Below are positions 52,375-62,549 of a stretch of DNA of 64,000 bases, piece after piece. The translations under genes and the position numbers were made by a program. Under the pieces are notes generated by a model. It saw only the letters and a list, made by a program, of their open reading frames with translations. It ran no database searches and had not been told where the DNA came from. The stretch lies in assembly GCF_000210295.1 (NCBI RefSeq), contig NC_026739.1, forward strand, positions 1,088,262-1,152,261, read 5' to 3'. Position 1 is the stretch's first letter. Each line of letters begins with the position of its first letter. Source of the DNA: Trypanosoma brucei gambiense DAL972 (lineage: Eukaryota > Euglenozoa > Kinetoplastea > Trypanosomatida > Trypanosomatidae).

Positions 52375-54075
52375 ATGCATTGTAGGACAGCATCTGATGA
52401 AGAGGAGCATCTGAGTCTCCACAATGCCGTTGAGGAGGCGGTGCATTTAACGTGGAACAATAACTATGAGAGGGCAAAGGAGATACTTTCTCGTCACAAA
52501 GAGAATCATCCTCGCTTTTCCCTAGAATTTGCGAATGTGTTTCTTGTTCAAACTCTCATGAACTCCACCAATGAAACTAGGGAGGTTTTGCTTGACCAAC
52601 TCAAGGAGGCAGACGCGCTGGCCTCCCGTGCCAAGCATGGTGATTCCATGTTTCGAGTTGGCGAGGTCGCTGGAAACAACGAAAATTTGAGGTTTATCAG
52701 CAAGTCCCAGCGACAAAAAAGGAAAAAGGAGTTTGAGCGGCGTCGGAAGGCCGCACAGAAAGCCGGTGAACCTTTCGACGACGCGTGGAAGTTAGAGTGT
52801 GACGTTATTTATGCGGAGGCGTTGTTCATGCGGGCTGTTGGGCAGTTAATGATGAACGCCTACTTCCGGGGTGGGATTAACCTTCGAAAAGCGTGGGGTT
52901 TATATTATAAGTTGATTCAGCAAGTAGAGGCTGATACAGACGATCGGATTCCAGAAGAATTGAAGATGTGCATCAAGTACGGCACCGGTACCTTCTACAC
53001 GTTTCTTGCCTTTGTTCCGTCTACTGTGATGAAGGTACTCTCAGTCGTTGGTTTCGTGGCGGATAGGGAGTTGGGCGAGCGGTACCTTGTGGAGGTATTC
53101 GAGAGTGATGGAATTCGATCGCCGTTTGCGGCACTCGTGCTATGCACATTTTACTTGTTTTTGCCAACAGGTCTCGGTAAGGTTGAGGAAACACTCGTGA
53201 AGGCGAAGCGCATACTTGACAAGATGAACGAGCGGTACGATGCAAATACTTATTTTTATGGTTACTCCAACTTCTACCACAGAAAAAGGGGTGAGATTGA
53301 GCAAGCATTGGAAACAATTGAGAAAGCTGAAGCGAACGCAGAGCGTGTTGGGTTGGTTCCTACTTTGGTCCGTTACCTGCGCGCCGACACGCTTTTCATG
53401 GATCTGCGTTTTGAAGAAGCAAAGCAGCGTTACACCAGCGTCATTGAGCATCTCAGTGTAACAAAGCAAAGCTTCGCATACACAGGACAGGTGGTTCTCT
53501 CCCTTGCGGCTTGCTGTGTCATGCTCGGTGATGATAATACTGCAGTGTCCTGGTTGAAAAAGGTTGGCTCAATGTACAACCCAAAGTCGAAAAATGACGC
53601 CAACTCCCCCAAGTTTGCCTCACGTGTGTTGAATAACAACCAACTTCTGCCCCTCTGCGGGGTTTACATGCTATACATTAACCGTGACCTCGCCCACATG
53701 AACGTTAATCAGGCTGAACGCGTCCTGATGGAACTCCAACGCGTTACCACTGGGAAAGATATGAGCAGCCCGGAGGCCATGTACATGCACACCCTTTTTG
53801 TGGCAGTTATTCAGAAGGGTTGCGGCCGCACTGACGAGGCAGAAGAAGGGATGAAGAAGATATTTGCCAGCGAGAAGAGTATACCAAGGGATTCTATGGT
53901 TTTGCCTTACGCGTATTATGAAATGGGTGAGCTGGAGTTCCGACGGGGTCGAATTGAAGAAGCAAAGGGACTCTTTACGAAAGGTCAGTCAATTCCCGGT
54001 GATGGAAATGAAACATTGATGAATCGATATCGCATAGCACTAAAACAACTTAAACAAAAGACTAATGAAGGGTAA
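52375..54075 (+). CDS. TTC39/IML2-family TPR protein
   Basis: The 566-residue protein resembles the TTC39/IML2 family (DUF3808). An N-terminal helical region (LSLHNAVEEAVHLTWNNNYERAKEILSRH) leads into a segment typical of the family (WKLECDVIYAEALFMRAVGQLMMNAYFRGGINLRKAWGLYYKLIQQVE). Then comes the signature KYGTGTFYTFLAFVPSTVMKVLSVVGFVADRELG, followed by TPR-like repeats to the C-terminus (YFYGYSNFYHRKRGEIEQALETIEKA, YYEMGELEFRRGRIEEAKGLF). IML2 in yeast is linked to lipid-droplet inclusion-body clearance, and animal TTC39 proteins to lipid metabolism. The role here is unknown. A basic insert (SKSQRQKRKKEFERRRKAAQ) lies near residue 120. The start is ATG 52375; a GTG-led frame adds nine codons. 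Confidence 0.85.
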   Translation: MHCRTASDEEEHLSLHNAVEEAVHLTWNNNYERAKEILSRHKENHPRFSLEFANVFLVQTLMNSTNETREVLLDQLKEADALASRAKHGDSMFRVGEVAGNNENLRFISKSQRQKRKKEFERRRKAAQKAGEPFDDAWKLECDVIYAEALFMRAVGQLMMNAYFRGGINLRKAWGLYYKLIQQVEADTDDRIPEELKMCIKYGTGTFYTFLAFVPSTVMKVLSVVGFVADRELGERYLVEVFESDGIRSPFAALVLCTFYLFLPTGLGKVEETLVKAKRILDKMNERYDANTYFYGYSNFYHRKRGEIEQALETIEKAEANAERVGLVPTLVRYLRADTLFMDLRFEEAKQRYTSVIEHLSVTKQSFAYTGQVVLSLAACCVMLGDDNTAVSWLKKVGSMYNPKSKNDANSPKFASRVLNNNQLLPLCGVYMLYINRDLAHMNVNQAERVLMELQRVTTGKDMSSPEAMYMHTLFVAVIQKGCGRTDEAEEGMKKIFASEKSIPRDSMVLPYAYYEMGELEFRRGRIEEAKGLFTKGQSIPGDGNETLMNRYRIALKQLKQKTNEG

Positions 54076-55940
54076 TGGCGGTAACCACATGACATCGGGG
54101 GATGCAGGGGGCACATTTGTGCCGCCATCGCGCCGGCAAGCCCCGCGTTGCCATAGTTAGCAGCAACATTTCATTTTCCGAGCACAAACTTTTCGTTTTG
54201 TGCTTAAGAGGCTTTTAATATTTATACGGAGCTCTCGCCACCGGCAGACCATTCCTTTCCACGTGTTGCACACGCAGCGGGTATTGCGTTCTGTTGTGTT
54301 GTTGTGGTTTCGTGGAGCTGATGCAAGCGGGTTTACCGCCGGTGCGGCGGGCTAATGAAAAGGTGGAAGGCGGACGTGCACAATGAGGATGCGGAAGGTG
54401 GTAATTTTAAGGGACATACGTCAAATACCACGCCTCTGGAGGTGGAAAAAATAATTTTACCATCTCAATAACCATTTGGTTATATATAGTTATCTATCTA
54501 TCTATATAAGTGTCGAAACTTTTTAAAATGATTTTCCTCTTTTATCTTTGACACCGCCACCGCCACCGCCACCCCTTCCTTTTTTTTTCTATTTAGTGCT
54601 TTGTAACGGCCCCACTACTGTCACATGCTGAAGCTCTTGTATGTTTTTGTGGTTCCTCTGTTTCCTATTGACATTCTTTTTTTTACATTTCTTTCATCGA
54701 GCAACTTGGAGGGGGAGGAGGAGCATGTGATAAGGCACCGGGTGGACTAAACGATATCCATGTGTAGTTGTGTGCTCACCCGCCTCGCCCTGCAGTTTAT
54801 TATTATTATTATTCAGCACTTCCTCATTTATTATTTTCCTTCATCAGCACTAGCGGTGTCAAGCCCACGTATTTCCAGCATTATCCCTTTGTTTTTTTTT
54901 TAATTGTCCCTCTTTTTTTGTTTTTTTTTCACTTTTCACCCTTTTATCGCCCGCTGAGTTCTGTATGTCGGCGCAGTCAATAACTCAGCAGGTAATTTAT
55001 TGCTGGAGGTGTGTGGTTACCTACTTTTGCTCATTTCCCTCCCGAATCCGTTTTAATTCCATCTATTTGAATTGCTTTTCCGCTTACTTGTGTCTTTTCT
55101 TTAACCTTTTGTTATCATTTCTTTGTTGCCCCTCTCTAACTTCTTTGCCTCTCTAATCCTCTAACATTTGATTTGCAAACTACCCATCTGCTCGCGTTGC
55201 CACGGTGGGAAGATAACAGAAAGCAAATAGGAAAATAAAATAAAATATAGACACCAAGTAGGGAGAGGGAGGGGGAAAAGAAAAATTAGAAGAAAGCAAA
55301 AAAGGATATCTCGAAGAAACAACTTACTATATTGAGAGGGGTGGACCCCAACGAACTCCTTTTATTGATTAATTGGTAGGCAGTCTGTACAAAAGTCCAA
55401 GGGATAATACAATAGCAGAAAAATAACAACAATAATAATAATTACAAAAGAACTGACAGTAAAGGTAAAATTTTCCCAGTAGTGTCCGCAGCGAACGGTT
55501 CTTCTCCACCCGTTGCCGACAGTTAAGTAGATCTTTTAGTTAAGTGATATATCTATATCTATATCTATATCTATATATCTATATATATATATATTAAGTA
55601 TAGAGAAGGAGAGCGTTAATAGGGAGAGCAAAGCGCATTACCAAAGACATTGAATTTTTACTCGACATTTAGGGGCAATTGCATTTTTGTTGTTTAACCA
55701 CTGGTGTTGTTTTATAGTTGTGGTTCTCGCTGTTTTTTGCTTGGAGTCAACAGTCGCGGAGATATCCCCGTGGCGTTTGAAAATATTTGGCGGCGGAAGG
55801 ACAAACAGGAACTTGACACGTGATATAAGTACATATAGAAACCTCCATTAGCATACCAATCTATAAATTTATCCGTTGACGGCAGTGAAACGTGCCTCGG
55901 TATTATTTTAAATAGAGTGCGATCGTTTATTGGTAAGTAC
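54076..55940. other. 1.9-kb spacer with a structured, GC-richer first part
   Basis: The first 400 bases (54080-54471) are unusually GC-rich for a spacer here, with hairpins at 54181-54204 and 54336-54350 and a 38-codon open frame at 54355-54471. The rest is low-complexity: ATT repeats near 54799, CCGCCA repeats at 54550-54571, and (TATATC)n near 55548-55592. AGs at 55716-55717, 55745-55746 and 55884-55885 are candidate acceptors for the next gene. Confidence 0.55.
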
Positions 55941-58400
55941 ATGGACCATGAGGAAGTTCACGCTGGGGCAAGGACGGGGGCTGGAGGGGGTGAAGAGGAT
56001 GAAATAACGGAGAATATGGAGTCGGGAACTTATGATGGGACGCAGCAGCAAGCGAATTACGATCCCAATGAGCAACTGCAGTATTATTATGATCCCGTTG
56101 ATGGGAACTACTATTACTATGCACCCCAATATGCAAATGAAGCTGATCCGACTGGAGACGTAAATGAAAATGTTGGTAGGTCTGACAAGCGTGTCACTGC
56201 GCAAGAATTGGAGAATTGGGAACCAGTGCGCTACAACTGGTTTTCAGACACTGTTTTGAGCATATTTATGTCACTTGGGTATAAGTTATACCTGTGCATG
56301 TTGCTCTATTGCGCCATCATCCTACAATTGATGCTATCACTCAACTGGACATTGCAGGTTCTCTATAGGTTTTACGCACCGCAAAGTGAGGGGGATCCGA
56401 GCACGTGGTCACCCGTGTGCTTCTTCACTGTTTTTATCCTTCTTAGTTTTTTCGTCGTCACTGCCCTTTGCACCTCTTGCGATATGCTGCACGGGGCTTG
56501 GCGTGCAAAACGCGAGGACATTTACTTTTGGGGAGCTACAACGTGGGCAGGCAAGTCACCCCCTGTCTGGTTACATTTCTTTGTCATCCTCCTCACCACT
56601 GGCTTTCCATTTCTTTGGGCTACTGTTGAGGCGGCGGTGGCAAAAGGCAGCTTTACCTACTTTCTATGCATTTATGCTTTCATTGCCGTTGTAACCGTGG
56701 AGTTTATGATCGTTGGTTGTTACGTGTGGTTTTACTTCTTGGGGATTCGAGGAAAAATAACAGCAATGAGATTGTACAGGGGCCGCGATGATTTCGAAAC
56801 ATGGGAAAGGGCGTCAAAGTACAGTTACAACAAACAACTGAAAAAGCGATGGTACCATGCTTCAACTCTATTGGAAGAGTACGGCCTAGACGAAAAGACG
56901 CTGCGCAGCAATGCGCTTTCATTTACAATCGGCTATGTTCCGCTTTTTGCGGTTTACACGGCGCAGGCGTTTAGCACCAACGTGGACTATCCAGAGATGA
57001 CCTGGGCCGCAATTTGCACTGTTGCGCTATGTTGCGTGTACTTTTTAGCATGGTTCACTGTGTTCCGTAAAAGGTCACACTGGTCTGTGTACTTCGCTAT
57101 ATTTCTAATTGTAACTTTAGTACTAACTGGTATTATTGCCGCCATTACGTGTAACCTCCCAGGTGCACTCGGGCTTATTATTGTGCTGTTTGTTCTGTCT
57201 CAATGTATGCTTGCACGTAAGAGGGAACACACACTCACGCGGGTTGAGCAGCGCACGTTGTTTGGGATGACTGATACAACTGAGCAGGAAGACCCCATTC
57301 CCAACCGCCGTGTTGACATGCATTTGTGTTGCTGTGGGGATGTGTTGGCAAACTGTTTCCGCTGTTTAGGGGCAAGAGAGGCTATTGGTTATCGTCACCC
57401 GGATGTTGTACGTGTGGAGGAGCAGTACAACCGGGAAAATGTTTCCCTCAGAACTGATCAACGATTACTTATGTGGTGGTGGATATTTGTGATGGCTGTC
57501 GTTGCTTCTATTATTGGCATTGGGAATCATATGGCGTATGATTACCGAACAGAGATAGCGGTAGCAAACGGTGTTCCCATTGAAGGGAACAACACTGGGC
57601 TGTTTCTATGCCAGATCAGGTACAACAAAAATGGTTCGGCACCTTTGGGTTTGTACGACTTGTCGCTTTTGAGTGCGCTTGCGTACACAGTAGGAGAACC
57701 AGGAGAGAGGGATTTCGCTACATGGTTTTCTTTCTTTCCCAACTTTGTGCGCATGTACCCGCGTCAGTTGCCACCAAATTCTACATATGCCACTGATGGA
57801 ATTGAGATACCCTTTTCGCATTATGTGGACATGACAAGCGACTATCACGTCTTTACTCTCAATTCTAACTCTCGCGGGCTTTCTTTCATGCGAGACGTTG
57901 ATGAGTGGGGCATCTCCATCACCTTGCAGTTGGCGAAGGTTTTCTCCCCCTTTGTTGGTATGTGGCCGGAAGGTTTCCAGCGTTCTTTTGTGCAGCGGGC
58001 CGCATTTTTGCAGAGTTGGTTTCCAGGTGTTGATGTTCTCGGTAGCATCTCCAAATCCATCAGTCAACTGATCGACGATGGCAAGAAGGAGCGTATTCTT
58101 CTTGTTGGTGATGGTTTCAACGGTGGCTACGTGAAGTTATTGTCGACCATTCATGGAGTGCCGTTTGTTGCATTAAATGCTCCAGGTATAGGTCAAAAGG
58201 CTGCTTTGGGAACGGAGGGTACACAGGTGTTGTCACCCCGTTCACTTCTGTCTTACGTGGATTCAATTGAGGACACCACACACACCATTTATATTCCTTG
58301 TGACTCCCGTCTTTCTTTGGTCCGGTGCAGTAAAATTGAAGCCACTGTTAACACCTTACGGGGACTGTGCGGTGATGTTCACGGAAGGATGCTGCACTAA
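55941..58400 (+). CDS. polytopic membrane protein with degenerate lipase-like C-terminal domain
   Basis: The 819-residue protein has an acidic, Tyr/Asn-rich cytosolic N-terminus (YYYDPVDGNYYYYAP near residue 55). About nine hydrophobic segments follow, between residues 100 and 530 (for example CMLLYCAIILQLMLSL, VCFFTVFILLSFFVVTAL, FAIFLIVTLVLTGIIAAI, WWWIFVMAVVASIIGIG). A Cys-rich loop (LCCCGDVLANCFRC) lies before the last one. The final 280 residues look like the alpha/beta-hydrolase of class 3 lipases: YDLSLLSALAYTVGE, then RILLVGDGFNGGYVKLLS and GVPFVALNAPGIG. The nucleophile elbow that should read GxSxG is GDGFNGG (723-729) with no serine, so lipase activity by the usual triad is unlikely. 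Three possible N-glycosylation sites fall after the last membrane segment. The start is ATG 55941; a GTG lies upstream. Confidence 0.8.
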   Translation: MDHEEVHAGARTGAGGGEEDEITENMESGTYDGTQQQANYDPNEQLQYYYDPVDGNYYYYAPQYANEADPTGDVNENVGRSDKRVTAQELENWEPVRYNWFSDTVLSIFMSLGYKLYLCMLLYCAIILQLMLSLNWTLQVLYRFYAPQSEGDPSTWSPVCFFTVFILLSFFVVTALCTSCDMLHGAWRAKREDIYFWGATTWAGKSPPVWLHFFVILLTTGFPFLWATVEAAVAKGSFTYFLCIYAFIAVVTVEFMIVGCYVWFYFLGIRGKITAMRLYRGRDDFETWERASKYSYNKQLKKRWYHASTLLEEYGLDEKTLRSNALSFTIGYVPLFAVYTAQAFSTNVDYPEMTWAAICTVALCCVYFLAWFTVFRKRSHWSVYFAIFLIVTLVLTGIIAAITCNLPGALGLIIVLFVLSQCMLARKREHTLTRVEQRTLFGMTDTTEQEDPIPNRRVDMHLCCCGDVLANCFRCLGAREAIGYRHPDVVRVEEQYNRENVSLRTDQRLLMWWWIFVMAVVASIIGIGNHMAYDYRTEIAVANGVPIEGNNTGLFLCQIRYNKNGSAPLGLYDLSLLSALAYTVGEPGERDFATWFSFFPNFVRMYPRQLPPNSTYATDGIEIPFSHYVDMTSDYHVFTLNSNSRGLSFMRDVDEWGISITLQLAKVFSPFVGMWPEGFQRSFVQRAAFLQSWFPGVDVLGSISKSISQLIDDGKKERILLVGDGFNGGYVKLLSTIHGVPFVALNAPGIGQKAALGTEGTQVLSPRSLLSYVDSIEDTTHTIYIPCDSRLSLVRCSKIEATVNTLRGLCGDVHGRMLH

Positions 58401-59225
58401 GGACCCGCATGCGGCCGTACCGTTTACGTCTCGTTTGTTCTTTCTCACGTTTTTGTTTTTTAGGTTCTCCCTATTATCTACCCATCGCTTTTGTTTTTTT
58501 TTCCTTATCGTTTCTCTCTTCTCTGTAATTACAGATTTACGCTCCACTTTCGTATTTTTGTTATTTATTTCTACTATTTATTGTTATCATTATTGACATT
58601 ATTATTAATTTATATTTACTTAGTATGTCTGTGAGGAGAAAAGTTAGCCCATTTTTTGTGCATTTTTTTTTTACTGACTGTTCGCTACCGTGGTGTCATT
58701 AGGGATTCCGCAGCGCCTTTCTTTGTTCATTCATTCATCCCTTTGATGATGTTCTTGTCGGTTTCGTTCTTTATAGACAAGAATTCGGAAATTTAGGGCT
58801 CCTTATGCTCTCTCGTTATAGAAGACCTCATTATTTGTGCGAGTTCGCTGTTTTTTTTTCTTTCCCCCTAGTTGGGCACCCTCAGTTTCATGCTCACTGC
58901 GCAGCTATCTATTTTTTTTTTTTAATCAAGCTTAGGGATATGTGTGTATTTGTATGTAGGCACATGAAACTGTGGTTACCCTCCCACGCTCATCTCTCCC
59001 TCTTTTAGTTTCTCCACCAAATAAATCAGTTTCTCATGTATCGCGGTAATAGATGTTTTATATTTGTTTCTGTGTTTTGTGTTTTTTCATAATTTTCTAT
59101 ATATATATATATTGTCCCGTCGTTCCGTCTCTACCCTTTCATCTGCTTTTTTTTTAAAATTCTCTCCACCTTTCTTTGCACTTTAGAGTGATTTGTAATT
59201 GGAGGCAAAGCTGAAGAAAGGGGCA
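58401..59225. other. spacer before small mitochondrial-like gene
   Basis: T-rich and low in complexity, with a TA run at about 59097-59112. A final T/C tract (about 59147-59184) ends in AG 59185-59186, giving a 5' UTR of about 39 bases. No other gene. Confidence 0.55.
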
Positions 59226-59444
59226 ATGATTCGACGGACATTAGTGACGTCAGTACGGTACACACGAAAGTTTGCAGCGGCTGCTACTCGACCGAGCGCC
59301 AACATCGCGCAGAAAGTTTCCAAAGTTAATGGCGCAACAGGTGCTGACGGCGACTCGATTGTCGACAAGTTGTTTGTGTTGGGTTGCGTGAGTGCCGTTT
59401 CAGCATGGGCCGTTTTTGGACCCGCTGTCCAATCACACCACTAA
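59226..59444 (+). CDS. 72-residue single-membrane-span protein, probably mitochondrial
   Basis: I do not recognise the family. The 72 residues begin with a basic, hydroxylated, acid-free stretch (MIRRTLVTSVRYTRKFAAAATRPSANIAQKVSK), a good mitochondrial presequence. A short acidic turn (GADGDSIVD) and one hydrophobic segment (KLFVLGCVSAVSAWAVFGPAV) ending in QSHH follow. Size and layout resemble small accessory subunits of respiratory complexes or ATP synthase in trypanosomes. The gene has the best-placed splice signal in this stretch (C/T tract, then TTTAG at 59182-59186) and the ATG is the first after it. A coding composition distinct from the T-rich flanks supports it. Confidence 0.75.
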   Translation: MIRRTLVTSVRYTRKFAAAATRPSANIAQKVSKVNGATGADGDSIVDKLFVLGCVSAVSAWAVFGPAVQSHH

Positions 59445-60023
59445 ACTTATGGTGGAATGTAGGAATGTAATTAATTAGCACAGCTTCCTCTGGCTTGTTA
59501 CTGCTATCAATGATTTACGATTTATATGTCTGCCTTTTTGTGGCTGTTATCGTTTTATCACAACTTTTTCTTAGGAAATCTTCTCTTTATACATGCCAGA
59601 TGCGTGCATGTGACATGTGGAACGGGTAGAGGAGAAATGGGAGTATGGATTATAGGTTTTTTTCCCGTTTCTATAACTTTCTAGGTTGGTGGGAATTCCT
59701 TCCACCAAGTTTCAAACCGTCTCATAACTCTCTCCCCTTCCTTTGCCTATGGCTAAGTCACATTAACTACTTACATGGCAATGCTGTGCCTACAGTTTAA
59801 CCCATTATCGTTGATGTTATCGTGGGTTCGATACAGGAGAAACCCCATGTAAATATATTTATATATCCTTCTCTGTCCGCTCGTTTCCTTTTCTGTTTTT
59901 TTTTTTTTGCTCCGCGCATGCGTGTGTTTGGTGGTGGAAACCAAAATAAAAAAACAAAAAAACACAAAAAGTATTGATTCTCCTGTTGCAGGTGGGATAG
60001 ACAACTGTAGGAACGCGGCACCT
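59445..60023. other. spacer before PLK-like kinase
   Basis: Contains an imperfect inverted repeat (about 59686-59708) and a T-rich tract at about 59885-59911. AG 59990-59991 (TTGCAG) is the likely acceptor, 33 bases before the ATG. A GGGTTCGATAC sequence near 59824 resembles a tRNA B box but has no partner. Confidence 0.55.
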
Positions 60024-62549
60024 ATGTTTAACGTAAGAACGCCGATGTCGCGCGATGGGCGAGTTCATGGAAGATGCTCGCCTGTGCTTGAGCTTTCATC
60101 TCCCCACGGGTATACTCCTTCGCTTCAGGAACGGGTATCGCCAACGGTTGCTCCAACCCCGTGTTTCCGCAGCGAGGGGTGCCGATCCCCAGCAGTTCAG
60201 GGATTCAGACCACCTCCTCCGATTATTAGTGTGGGGCAACTAATTTATCCGACAGACCGCGACTCACCCGCGACTCCTGGACTAAACACTGCCATTCCCT
60301 CCTCTCCATCACCATTGGCTGAAGCACGTTTTGGGATTGCGAGCGCAGGGCACACCCACCGGCCCTCCGGTATCGCTCCCGTGGCGCGTAAACTATCGAC
60401 ACCGTGTGCAAACCCTGTTGCCGAGGCAAAGCCAGTGGCGCGGCCCTTGTTTAGTAGTGATTGTGGTCGCATCGTGGAGCACCGCGACCCAACAACACAT
60501 GAGGTTATCTCAAGTTATCGCTGTCGCATGCTGCTGGGCGCAGGTGGTTTCGCACAGGTGTTTGAATTTGAAGAGGTGTCTACAGGTATCAGTTACGCTT
60601 GCAAGGTGGTGGAGAGGAAGAACCTAGCGCGTGGCGGGTCTTCGGCGAGATTTCGCATGGAGGTTGATATACACAGCAGGATGAATCACCCTAATATACT
60701 TCGCTTCATAAAGTCATTTCAAGATGAATTTTACCATTATATAATACTTGAACAATGCAGCCAGGAGAGTTTAATGGATCTTTCAAAGAAGCGCGGTGCT
60801 TTCAACTGTCAGGAGATACAGTACATCATGCGACAGATTGTGTCTGCGGTAGAGTATATGCACAACAGCATGATTATTCACAGGGACCTGAAGTTGGGGA
60901 ACGTCTTGATTGACTTCGAAGGGAATATGAAGCTCGGGGACTTTGGCTTTGCTAGCGAGTTCACTTCGCCGTTTGAAAAGAAAACAACGGTGTGCGGAAC
61001 GCCAAACTATTTGGCTCCGGAAGTTCTCGCATGCAAATCAACTGGTGTGGGATATGGGTTGGAAGCGGATATCTGGAGCTTAGGGGTGCTTCTTTATGCC
61101 CTTGTCGTTGGGAAGCCGCCATTTGAAGCAAAAGATATCAGCGCCACATATCACAGAATTCGAAAAGTGGATTACTCTTTTCCGGAAGGTATATCGATTC
61201 CGGAACCTTGCAAAGACCTTATTCAGTGGATGCTCCAGGGCGACCCGCAGAAGCGACCGGTTCCGGTGCAAATATTGGCGCACAGTTTTCTGTGTTTGCC
61301 TCTTCCGCCACGCACAGCGCCAAAGTCTCTTGTGCCTGTTGACGGGCAGGTGGGGAGGTCCCGAAGTGAAAGGTGTGGATCTCGTCGGATCTCGCCTCCA
61401 CCCGTGCAGGCACCTGCAACCCGCTGCAGTAGTGGGGTCGACGGGCGTGCGGACCGCTTCGCCTTGACGCAAAACCGTATGGGTCCAACCGACTGCGAGG
61501 ATCGGGCAGTGCTCCAAGAGGCTGCGGGAGTAGAGAGGTGTGGGGACGAAGCTGCGTCTGCAACTGCAGGTGGCACATTGACCACTGAGAAAAGGAACAC
61601 AATTAAGCCTCCACCGCCTACTGCAATGCTTCAGAGTTGCGTGTCTTGTAGCAAGTACGGGTTTGGGTTTCTTACCCTTCAGAATGGCTGCCGGTATCCG
61701 GAGGCTTTCCTGAATGATAAAACCAAATTGGTTTTCGATCGCAACACGGATACTGTACTCTATTACGACCGGTCGCGGCTTCAGGCAGTGACGAGAGAGT
61801 CCAGGAACCATAGTCCACTCCTCAGCGAAGATTTGGCCAAAAGGGGGTTCTGTGACGAATTGGTTGTTTTTCGCAACGCTTCCCGCACTCTGGTGCGTCG
61901 GAGTGAAAACAAGGACGACGGCGACCGCATGGAGGCTGCAGCAGCAAAGAAACTTGCCGTAATAAAGTTTTTTCTACCATGTCTAGAGTGCGGCACAAGG
62001 GACAAGCGAATGACGGTCCTAACGTGTGCCCTTAGGGGCTGGTCCCCTTCTTGGGGGGCGGAACTGTTTGCTCCTTGTCGAACGGGTGGCGAGCGACCTG
62101 ACGTCGTTTACGTAAAGGACGCAGTTGCTGGGACCCTACATGAGCTAACTAATGAGCATCAGGATGTTGACATGACACTTCTCGCTGCTCGCATGTCCGA
62201 CTACTCCTTTCACGTTTCCATGCGTTGTGATGCGGCCCAACAATCCCTACACCGTCCTATATATGATGGCGGGGAAGCTAATGTCACGGAGCAACAATGG
62301 AGTTTTGATGTTTTGGTGTACTCCGGTTTCCATGCGCTTATGGCATTCGAGGATAGAGGTACACGCTTCGCTATGTCCTTTGAGGATCTACGAAATCACA
62401 CAGAGGCAACGATGGGTGGGAAGGTGTACTTTGCCGCTGGGTCTACTGTTTGCAGCAAGCACATAACGATACCAACACCAACACTACAGGCAATAGGTGT
62501 GCTACTCCGAAGAGTTCGCTGCTGTGCAAATATTGTGGAGTGCTTTTAA
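60024..62549 (+). CDS. polo-like protein kinase, divergent
   Basis: The 841-residue protein has a 150-residue Pro/Ser-rich N-terminus followed by a kinase domain (about 165-425). The glycine loop is LLGAGGFAQVFEF (from about 170). The lysine is 194 (ACKVVERK) and the catalytic Asp is 288 (HRDLKLGN). The DFG Asp is 306 (DFGFASEF) and the activation loop ends CGTPNYLAPEVL. GxGGFAxV and HRDLKLGN with DFGFA are the polo-kinase pattern. A Ser/Arg-rich linker follows, then a polo-box-like region: KYGFGFLTLQNGCRYPEAFLNDKTKLVFDRNTDTVLYYD matches polo box 1, and a more divergent second box is possible in the last 200 residues. T. brucei has one well-studied PLK elsewhere, so this would be a second, less typical member. 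Likely cell-cycle or cytoskeletal role; inferred. Confidence 0.88.
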   Translation: MFNVRTPMSRDGRVHGRCSPVLELSSPHGYTPSLQERVSPTVAPTPCFRSEGCRSPAVQGFRPPPPIISVGQLIYPTDRDSPATPGLNTAIPSSPSPLAEARFGIASAGHTHRPSGIAPVARKLSTPCANPVAEAKPVARPLFSSDCGRIVEHRDPTTHEVISSYRCRMLLGAGGFAQVFEFEEVSTGISYACKVVERKNLARGGSSARFRMEVDIHSRMNHPNILRFIKSFQDEFYHYIILEQCSQESLMDLSKKRGAFNCQEIQYIMRQIVSAVEYMHNSMIIHRDLKLGNVLIDFEGNMKLGDFGFASEFTSPFEKKTTVCGTPNYLAPEVLACKSTGVGYGLEADIWSLGVLLYALVVGKPPFEAKDISATYHRIRKVDYSFPEGISIPEPCKDLIQWMLQGDPQKRPVPVQILAHSFLCLPLPPRTAPKSLVPVDGQVGRSRSERCGSRRISPPPVQAPATRCSSGVDGRADRFALTQNRMGPTDCEDRAVLQEAAGVERCGDEAASATAGGTLTTEKRNTIKPPPPTAMLQSCVSCSKYGFGFLTLQNGCRYPEAFLNDKTKLVFDRNTDTVLYYDRSRLQAVTRESRNHSPLLSEDLAKRGFCDELVVFRNASRTLVRRSENKDDGDRMEAAAAKKLAVIKFFLPCLECGTRDKRMTVLTCALRGWSPSWGAELFAPCRTGGERPDVVYVKDAVAGTLHELTNEHQDVDMTLLAARMSDYSFHVSMRCDAAQQSLHRPIYDGGEANVTEQQWSFDVLVYSGFHALMAFEDRGTRFAMSFEDLRNHTEATMGGKVYFAAGSTVCSKHITIPTPTLQAIGVLLRRVRCCANIVECF

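Noticed and set aside
54965..55156. 63-codon frame starting MSAQSITQQ
   Set aside because: After nine codons it becomes a Phe/Leu/Cys-rich translation of T-rich spacer. The CAG-GTAA junction suggested a cis-intron, but no matching downstream exon is visible and such introns are extremely rare in trypanosomes.
59824..59834. tRNA B-box-like GGGTTCGATAC
   Set aside because: No A box or cloverleaf can be formed with the upstream 70 bases.
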